A stretch of 64,000 bases of DNA from an uncultured Bacilli bacterium. GTDB taxonomy: Bacteria > Bacillota_I > Bacilli_A > RF39 > UBA660. Below, one piece after another: positions 59,046 through 64,000 of this stretch (its first letter is position 1; each line of letters opens with the position of its first letter). The notes below the pieces were generated by a model. The model saw nothing but the letters and a program-made list of their open reading frames with translations, did not search any database and had not been told where the DNA came from. The stretch covers positions 124,001 through 188,000 of the forward strand of contig CAKOPN010000002.1 in the NCBI GenBank assembly GCA_934100165.1, read 5' to 3'. The position numbers and the translations under genes were made by a program.

Positions 59046-60290
59046 ATGAAGAGGATTTTTATTTGGGCTAGTGTAGTTTTTATAATATTAGGGTTATCTG
59101 TTTTTGCTTATATCTATTTTAATGGTATTTCTAGTTATTTAAAACTTGAACTTAATGGAGACTCAGTAGTCACTATAAATTTAAGTGATGAATATATTGA
59201 TAAAGGAATTAAGACAATATACAATGAAAAAGAAGTTTATGCTAGAGTATTTACTGCTGGTAATGTTGATACAAATAAAGTTGGTGAATATGAAATAACT
59301 TATGATGTTAGATATAAAAATATTTATAAGACAATTACTAGAAGTGTAAAAGTAGTGGATACAATTGCTCCTGTTATTACTTTGACTGGTGATAGCGAAG
59401 AAAAATATACTGTAGGAGATAAATATGTAGAGAAGGGGGCTACTGCTTCTGATAACTATGATAATAACTTAACTGAGAAAATAGAGATTACTAACAATAT
59501 AGATGATTCAAAAGAAGGCATATATGAAGTTGTCTATAAAGTTTCTGATAGTTCTAATAATAGCACAACAGTTACTAGAAAGGTTACTTATAAGAAGAAA
59601 ATCGTTGTTACTTCTACTCCTAAAATAGCAGTTTTAAATTATCACTTTTTTTATGATCCTGATTTGGGAGAATCTTGTAATCAGTCAATTTGTGAGAAGG
59701 TAAAAGATTTTAGAGCACAGCTTGATTATTTAAAAAATAACGGGTATAAAACACTTACTATGAAAGAGTTTAGAGATTGGATGTATGGTGAGATAGAACT
59801 TCCTTCTAAGTCGGTGTTAATTACGGTAGATGATGGCTGGATGGGAACAGGTACTCATAATGGAAATAAGCTTATACCGATTCTTGAAGAATATCAAATG
59901 CATGCGACACTTTTCTTAGTAACTGGTTGGTGGGATGTTTCTAATTATCAGTCAGATTATTTGGAAATTGAATCACATACTAATGATATGCATATATCAG
60001 GATATTGTGAAGGTAAAACAAGAGGGGCACAAATGCTTTGTTATGACAAAGAAAAACGTGATGAAGATTTAAGAAAATCTATTAAAGTAACAGGGTCAAA
60101 AACTGCTTTTTGTTTTCCGTTTTATGCCTACGATGCTGCTTCTATTCAAAGTGTAAAAGATGTTGGATTTGAACTTGCTTTCGTTGGAGGATGGAGAAAA
60201 GCATCTAGATTAGATGATAAATATAAAATACCAAGATTTGCTATTCAAAAAACTACTTCACTTGCAGAATTTGCTAGAATAGTTGGTTAG
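59046..60290 (+). CDS. Membrane-anchored polysaccharide deacetylase with Ig-like domains
   Basis: The 414-aa protein has an N-terminal membrane helix (about 3-23), two DUF5011-type Ig domains (about 30-110 and 112-185; each ending in the VKVVD or VTYKK strand), and a NodB-type deacetylase domain (about 195-410). Metal and catalytic residues are Asp262-Asp263 (TVDDG), His311 and His316 (SHTNDMH). It should deacetylate N-acetyl sugars of wall or surface polysaccharide. The same anchor plus Ig-stalk design occurs in the GH25 enzyme at 13879. ATG 59046 follows GGTGAGAG. Confidence 0.9.
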   Translation: MKRIFIWASVVFIILGLSVFAYIYFNGISSYLKLELNGDSVVTINLSDEYIDKGIKTIYNEKEVYARVFTAGNVDTNKVGEYEITYDVRYKNIYKTITRSVKVVDTIAPVITLTGDSEEKYTVGDKYVEKGATASDNYDNNLTEKIEITNNIDDSKEGIYEVVYKVSDSSNNSTTVTRKVTYKKKIVVTSTPKIAVLNYHFFYDPDLGESCNQSICEKVKDFRAQLDYLKNNGYKTLTMKEFRDWMYGEIELPSKSVLITVDDGWMGTGTHNGNKLIPILEEYQMHATLFLVTGWWDVSNYQSDYLEIESHTNDMHISGYCEGKTRGAQMLCYDKEKRDEDLRKSIKVTGSKTAFCFPFYAYDAASIQSVKDVGFELAFVGGWRKASRLDDKYKIPRFAIQKTTSLAEFARIVG

Positions 60291-60308
60291 TTTTGACGAA
60301 TAATAAAT

Positions 60309-60337
60309 ATTGACAAATAAAAAAATGATGTCTATAA
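60309..60337 (+). promoter_or_regulatory. asnS T-box promoter
   Basis: TTGACA (60309-60314), 17 bp, TATAAT (60332-60337): full consensus. Confidence 0.85.
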
Positions 60338-60343
60338 TTTACT

Positions 60344-60578
60344 TAAATCGATGAACAAAAGAAGTAATAGTAAATTCTTTTAAAGAGAGTTAACGTATGG
60401 TGGAAGTTAATAGAGATATACTATGAATAACATTTGGGAGAGCTTAAAGAATTAAGTAGACTAAGCCGGTATGCCCCGTTATGGCAATAAGCGATTACAT
60501 TTCTATGTAATAAATTGGGTGGTACCGCGGAAATAACTAGTTTTTCGTCCCTTCTGGGATAAAACTAGTTTTATTTTT
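60344..60578 (+). promoter_or_regulatory. T-box riboswitch leader (Asn)
   Basis: The leader holds the conserved T-box TGGGTGGTACCGCGG (60516-60530), whose bulge pairs with the uncharged tRNA acceptor end, and a terminator stem downstream. Stem I covers about 60350-60450, with AGAGAG and GGTGGAAG elements. The likely specifier is AAC (60429-60431, followed by A), matching Asn and the asnS gene downstream. Uncharged tRNA-Asn should prevent termination and raise asnS expression. Confidence 0.92.
60535..60578 (+). terminator. T-box terminator stem
   Basis: AACTAGTTTT pairs with AAAACTAGTT around an inner GTCCC/GGGA stem; T-rich tail. It competes with the antiterminator formed by the T-box. Confidence 0.85.
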
Positions 60579-60592
60579 GAGGAGGAATATAA

Positions 60593-61969
60593 ATGATTGA
60601 TGTTAAAGAGTTATATGAGAAAATTGATTCTTATATGCAAAAAGAAGTAACACTTAGTGGTTGGATTAGAAACCACAGAAAACAAAAAGAATTTGGATTT
60701 ATTGATTTTTCAGATGGAACATGTTTTTCACATGTGCAGCTAGTATATGATAACAAGTTGAAAGAATTTGAAGAGATTCAAAAATACCATGTTGGATGTG
60801 CAATTACAGTAAAAGGAACAGTTGTTCCTAGTGAAGGTGCTGGACAGGAGTTTGAGGTAAAAGTATCTAGTATCAAACTTGAAGGGGATTGCCCAGAAGA
60901 TTACCCTATGCAACCTAAAAGACATTCAAATGAATTTTTACGTGAACAAGCATATTTACGTCCAAGAGTTAACTTGTTTCAAGCCGTATTTCGTGTTAGA
61001 AGTATGGCAGCATATGCAATTCACAAATATTTCCAAGATAGAGGATATGTATATTTTCATGCACCACTTATTACAGCAAGTGACTGTGAAGGAGCAGGGG
61101 AAATGTTCCAAGTTACAACCCTTGATTTAGATAGAGTTGCTAAAAGTGGAAAAGTAGAATATGACAAAGATTTCTTTGGAAAGAAAGCAAACCTTACTGT
61201 GTCAGGACAACTAGAAGCAGAAACATTTGCTCTAGCATACAAAAAGACATATACATTTGGTCCAACATTTAGAGCAGAAAACTCTAATACTAAAACACAT
61301 GCTAACGAGTTCTGGATGATTGAACCAGAAATTGCCTTTTGTGATTTAGAAGGTGATATGGACATAATGGAAGATATGTTAAAATATGTAGTTAGTTATG
61401 TTCTAAAAGAAGGAAAGAAGGAACTTGAATTCTTTGATAAATTCGTTGAAAAAGGACTTTTAGATAAACTTAACAAACTTGTTAAAAGTAAATTTACAAG
61501 AATTACTCATGAAGATGTAATTACTATTTTGAAAAAGGCTGATGTTAAGTGGGAATTTAAACCAGAATATGGTGAAGATATAGCTAAAGAACATGAAAAG
61601 TATATTACAGAATACTTTAATGGACCTGTATTTATCACAAACTGGCCAAAAGATATTAAAGCATTCTATATGAAACAAAATCCAGATGGCAAGACAGTTG
61701 CAGCAGTTGATCTTGAAGTTCCAGGTGCTGGTGAGTTAATGGGTGGATCACAAAGAGAAGAAGATTATGATAAACTTGTTAATAGAATGAAAGAATTAAA
61801 TATACCAGTTGAGGGCATGGAATGGTATTTGAACTTAAGAAAATTTGGTGGATGTTACCATTCTGGATTCGGTATGGGATTTGAAAGACTTCTAATTTAT
61901 TTAACAGGAGTTGAAAACATTCGTGATGTAATCCCTTATCCAAGAACTCCAGGAAACTGTGATTATTAA
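60593..61969 (+). CDS. asnS: Asparaginyl-tRNA synthetase
   Basis: The 458-aa class IIb synthetase has an N-terminal OB-fold anticodon-binding domain (about 1-105: VTLSGWIRNHRKQKEFGFIDFSDGT), motif 2 (TFGPTFRAENSNTKTHANEFWMIEPE) and motif 3 (GFGMGFERLLIYLTG). The ANEFWMIEPE form is usual for AsnRS rather than AspRS. It is controlled by the T-box leader just upstream and shows that tRNA-Asn is charged directly. GAGGAGG precedes ATG. A hairpin that also masks the next gene's ribosome site follows. Confidence 0.96.
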   Translation: MIDVKELYEKIDSYMQKEVTLSGWIRNHRKQKEFGFIDFSDGTCFSHVQLVYDNKLKEFEEIQKYHVGCAITVKGTVVPSEGAGQEFEVKVSSIKLEGDCPEDYPMQPKRHSNEFLREQAYLRPRVNLFQAVFRVRSMAAYAIHKYFQDRGYVYFHAPLITASDCEGAGEMFQVTTLDLDRVAKSGKVEYDKDFFGKKANLTVSGQLEAETFALAYKKTYTFGPTFRAENSNTKTHANEFWMIEPEIAFCDLEGDMDIMEDMLKYVVSYVLKEGKKELEFFDKFVEKGLLDKLNKLVKSKFTRITHEDVITILKKADVKWEFKPEYGEDIAKEHEKYITEYFNGPVFITNWPKDIKAFYMKQNPDGKTVAAVDLEVPGAGELMGGSQREEDYDKLVNRMKELNIPVEGMEWYLNLRKFGGCYHSGFGMGFERLLIYLTGVENIRDVIPYPRTPGNCDY

Positions 61970-62007
61970 AAAAAAAACAAATTAACAAATAAATAAACAA
62001 ATGAATA

Positions 62008-62049
62008 AAATCCTCTATTTGGTAAAAAATACTAATGGGAGGATTTTTT
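62008..62049 (+). terminator. asnS terminator hairpin containing the next gene's SD
   Basis: AAAATCCTC pairs with GAGGATTTT around an inner TTGGTA/TACTAA stem and is followed by T-run. The 3' arm is the SD (GGGAGG) of the lipoprotein gene, whose ATG is at 62051. Confidence 0.75.
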
Positions 62050-62050
62050 T

Positions 62051-62590
62051 ATGAAAAAAATATTACTATTTATAATAGCATTAACGTTCATAGTGGGATG
62101 TAATAATTTAATGAATACACCAACAAAGAAAACAGAAGAGTTCTTGAACAAATATCAGAAACTTGATAGTAAAGTACTTGATCAACTAGATGGTACTTTA
62201 GATACTAGTTATGACTTGAATGAAAGCCAAAAAGAAAAGTATAAGGATGCCATGAAGAGACAGTATAAAGATTTGGTGTATACAATAAAAGAAGAGACTG
62301 TTGATGGTGATACTGCAACTGTAAAAGTAGAGATAGAAGTATATGATTATAGAAAGGTTCTAGATGATGCTGATAGCTATTTTAAGACTCATCCGGATGA
62401 ATTTCAAAAAAGTGATGGAAGCGTTGACAATGAAAAATTTATGGATTATAAAATAGGTAAATTGAAAAGTGGAAAAGACAGAGTAAAATATACTCTTAAC
62501 TTAACACTTACTAAAAAAGATGATGTATGGACTATGAATGATATCACAGAAACAGATAGAAAAAAAATACATGGAATATATAGTTACTAA
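62051..62590 (+). CDS. Lipoprotein of unknown function
   Basis: The 179-aa protein has a lipoprotein signal peptide with a lipobox FIVGC, lipidated at Cys17. The mature part is Lys/Asp-rich with helix then beta strands (KDLVYTIKEETVDGDTATVKVEIEVYDY), resembling small NTF2-like or DUF4878-like domains that bind at the cell surface; the family call is weak. No promoter is visible after asnS, so expression is probably by read-through of the hairpin, whose 3' arm holds its SD. It could be anchored to the membrane and act in envelope stress, but nothing shows this. Confidence 0.72.
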   Translation: MKKILLFIIALTFIVGCNNLMNTPTKKTEEFLNKYQKLDSKVLDQLDGTLDTSYDLNESQKEKYKDAMKRQYKDLVYTIKEETVDGDTATVKVEIEVYDYRKVLDDADSYFKTHPDEFQKSDGSVDNEKFMDYKIGKLKSGKDRVKYTLNLTLTKKDDVWTMNDITETDRKKIHGIYSY

Positions 62591-62616
62591 AAAGTACTGT
62601 ATTTTTCCTTTTTTTT

Positions 62617-62625
62617 TGATATAAT
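62617..62625 (+). promoter_or_regulatory. Extended -10 of the DUF1538 gene
   Basis: TGATATAAT begins right at the end of a nine-T run; there is only a weak hairpin before the T-run. Confidence 0.6.
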
Positions 62626-62649
62626 TGTCTTATGGTAATGGAGGCAAAC

Positions 62650-64000
62650 ATGAAGAAAGTAATGATGGAAAAATTTAAAAGCCCTGTAAAATCTGTACTT
62701 CCAATTACAGTGATAGTGTTAATAATTTGTCTTTTTTTAAAAAACGATACACTTACTAATTTAATACCGTCGTTCTTGTTTGGTTCTATTTTGCTTGTAT
62801 GTGGAATGTTTTTATTTGATCTTGGTAGTGATATTTCTATGATTACTATGGGAGAAAAAATTGGTAATCATTTGACTAAAAAGAAAAGTATTCCTCTTAT
62901 TCTTATTGTATGTTTTTTAGTGGGTACAATAATTACTATGGCTGAACCTGATTTAAATGTTTTAGCAAGCCAGGTTCCTTCGATTTCTAGTAATGTTCTG
63001 ATACTTACGGTAGGTATTGGAGTAGGTATATTTCTGGTAATTGCAGCATTAAGAATATTATTTCAGATAAACTTTTCTTTAATAATTATAATACTTTGTA
63101 CGATTGCATTTATTCTAGCATATTTTGCTCCAAGTGAGTTTGTGCCACTTGCATTTGACTCTGGTGGTGTTACAACTGGACCTTTGTCTGTTCCTTTAAT
63201 ACTGGCACTTGGAACAGGTTTATCTGCAATGCGTAATGACTCTAAGAAAAAAGATGATACGTTTGGAATGATGGCTCTTTGCTCAATTGGCCCAGTAATA
63301 ATAGTATTGATTCTTGGACTAATTTATAAATCAAAGTCAACTTATGATGTAATTGAGATAGTAGAAAGTGCCAATATAATGGAGATGTTTAGGATATATT
63401 TAAATGATTTTCCAATTTATTTTGGAGAGGTTTTAAGATCTCTTGGCCCAATTGTTATAATGTTTGTTGTTTATGATTTAATTTTCTTAAAGTTAAGATG
63501 GAAAGATTTAAATAAAATATTTGTAGGATTGATTTATACATATATTGGATTATCAATATTCTTAACTGGTGTAAATATAGGGTTTATGCCTATGGGATAT
63601 TTAGTTGGAAAATATATGTCAAGTTATGTTTATTTACTTGTACCTTTAGGTGTTATTTTAGGTTACTTTATAGTATCTAGTGAACCTGCTGTATCTGTTC
63701 TTACTTCACAAATTGAGGATATAACAAATGGTAATATAAAGAAAAGAGTTATGGATGTTTCTCTTGCTATAGGAGTTAGTATTGCAACAGGGCTATCGGT
63801 TTTAAGAATAATAACTGGTATTTCTGTTTGGTATTTTCTTCTACCTGGATATATAATAGCAATTGTACTTTCATTTTTTGTACCAAAAGTCTTTACTGCT
63901 ATAGCATTCGATTCTGGTGGAGTAGCATCAGGAACAATGACTGCAACATTTTTATTACCATTTGCAATTGGTATTGCAGAAGCTTTAGGAAAGAATGTTT
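62650..64000 (+). CDS. DUF1538 family membrane protein, 3' end outside window
   Basis: The open frame runs to the window edge (450 codons). It has about ten or more membrane helices and two near-identical motifs, FDSGGVTTGPLSVPLILALG (near 170-190) and FDSGGVASGTMTATF (near 425-440), in two repeated halves. This duplicated DSGGV.(T/S)G motif marks the DUF1538 family of uncharacterised bacterial membrane proteins. Transport or channel activity is likely but unproved; the substrate is unknown. ATGGAGG lies 5 nt upstream of ATG 62650. Confidence 0.85.
   Translation, partial: MKKVMMEKFKSPVKSVLPITVIVLIICLFLKNDTLTNLIPSFLFGSILLVCGMFLFDLGSDISMITMGEKIGNHLTKKKSIPLILIVCFLVGTIITMAEPDLNVLASQVPSISSNVLILTVGIGVGIFLVIAALRILFQINFSLIIIILCTIAFILAYFAPSEFVPLAFDSGGVTTGPLSVPLILALGTGLSAMRNDSKKKDDTFGMMALCSIGPVIIVLILGLIYKSKSTYDVIEIVESANIMEMFRIYLNDFPIYFGEVLRSLGPIVIMFVVYDLIFLKLRWKDLNKIFVGLIYTYIGLSIFLTGVNIGFMPMGYLVGKYMSSYVYLLVPLGVILGYFIVSSEPAVSVLTSQIEDITNGNIKKRVMDVSLAIGVSIATGLSVLRIITGISVWYFLLPGYIIAIVLSFFVPKVFTAIAFDSGGVASGTMTATFLLPFAIGIAEALGKNV

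Noticed and set aside
1..64000. Mycoplasma-type code (TGA = Trp) suggested by the very low GC
   Set aside because: Trp is encoded by TGG throughout, TGA ends real genes such as the one at 6296-7447, and no gene reads through TGA.
1..64000. CRISPR arrays, insertion sequences, integrases or prophage genes
   Set aside because: No regularly spaced repeats, transposase motifs or phage structural genes were seen on either strand.

Overview
The window is AT-rich Gram-positive DNA using the standard genetic code (TGA is a stop, for example at the end of the gene at 6296, and Trp is TGG). EzrA, Ffh/FtsY, sortases with LPxTG proteins, a T-box aminoacyl-tRNA synthetase leader and a CIRCE element place it in the Firmicutes. 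EzrA and the very low GC suggest an uncultured gut member of the Bacilli/Erysipelotrichia grade; this is inference from gene content only. Nearly all genes are on the + strand, in short transcription units with intrinsic terminators. SigA-type promoters usually carry an extended -10 (TGnTATAAT), and where a -35 is visible the spacer is typically 17 bp.

Layout. 1-7.4 kb: the end of ezrA, a prepilin-like protein, then ftsY-ylxM-HerA-type ATPase-ffh-capA-like (division and SRP targeting). 7.4-15.1 kb: envelope genes (phosphodiester glycosidase, VanY carboxypeptidase, an esterase with a long helical N-terminus, GH25 lysozyme) around a tRNA-Gln(CUG)-gltX unit, followed by tRNA-Glu(CUC). 15.3-21.2 kb: CDP-alcohol phosphatidyltransferase with an FtsX-type ABC exporter, then a HelD-like helicase. 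21.2-28.3 kb: htpG under a CIRCE element, a carD-like regulator with a hairpin/U-run leader, pyrimidine-nucleoside phosphorylase with a palindrome at its promoter, and a divergent pair of D,D-carboxypeptidases. A decayed NUDIX gene follows.

28.9-39.5 kb is a sortase-assembled pilus locus. In order it encodes a small coiled-coil protein, a dedicated signal peptidase I, a VWA tip adhesin (LPETG), a backbone pilin (LPTTG), a class C sortase, a minor pilin (NPRTG) and a sortase-fold protein in which all three catalytic residues appear to be replaced. A second, shorter VWA tip-adhesin paralogue (NPSTG) follows as its own unit. The pseudosortase and the two classes of sorting signal are the most unusual features of the window.

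39.6-49.9 kb: a membrane-anchored clostripain-type protease next to a serpin, a broken carbohydrate-binding-domain gene, phosphoketolase, a 62-aa protein of unknown function, a transmembrane XRE regulator paired with a secreted protein, and a PlsC-like acyltransferase. 49.9-64 kb: an AMP-dependent ligase, a hybrid histidine kinase with REC and HPt domains, a 3D-domain wall protein, tex, a small P-loop protein, trpS (minus strand), a polysaccharide deacetylase, a T-box-controlled asnS, a lipoprotein whose Shine-Dalgarno lies in a terminator hairpin, and the start of a DUF1538 membrane protein cut by the window edge.
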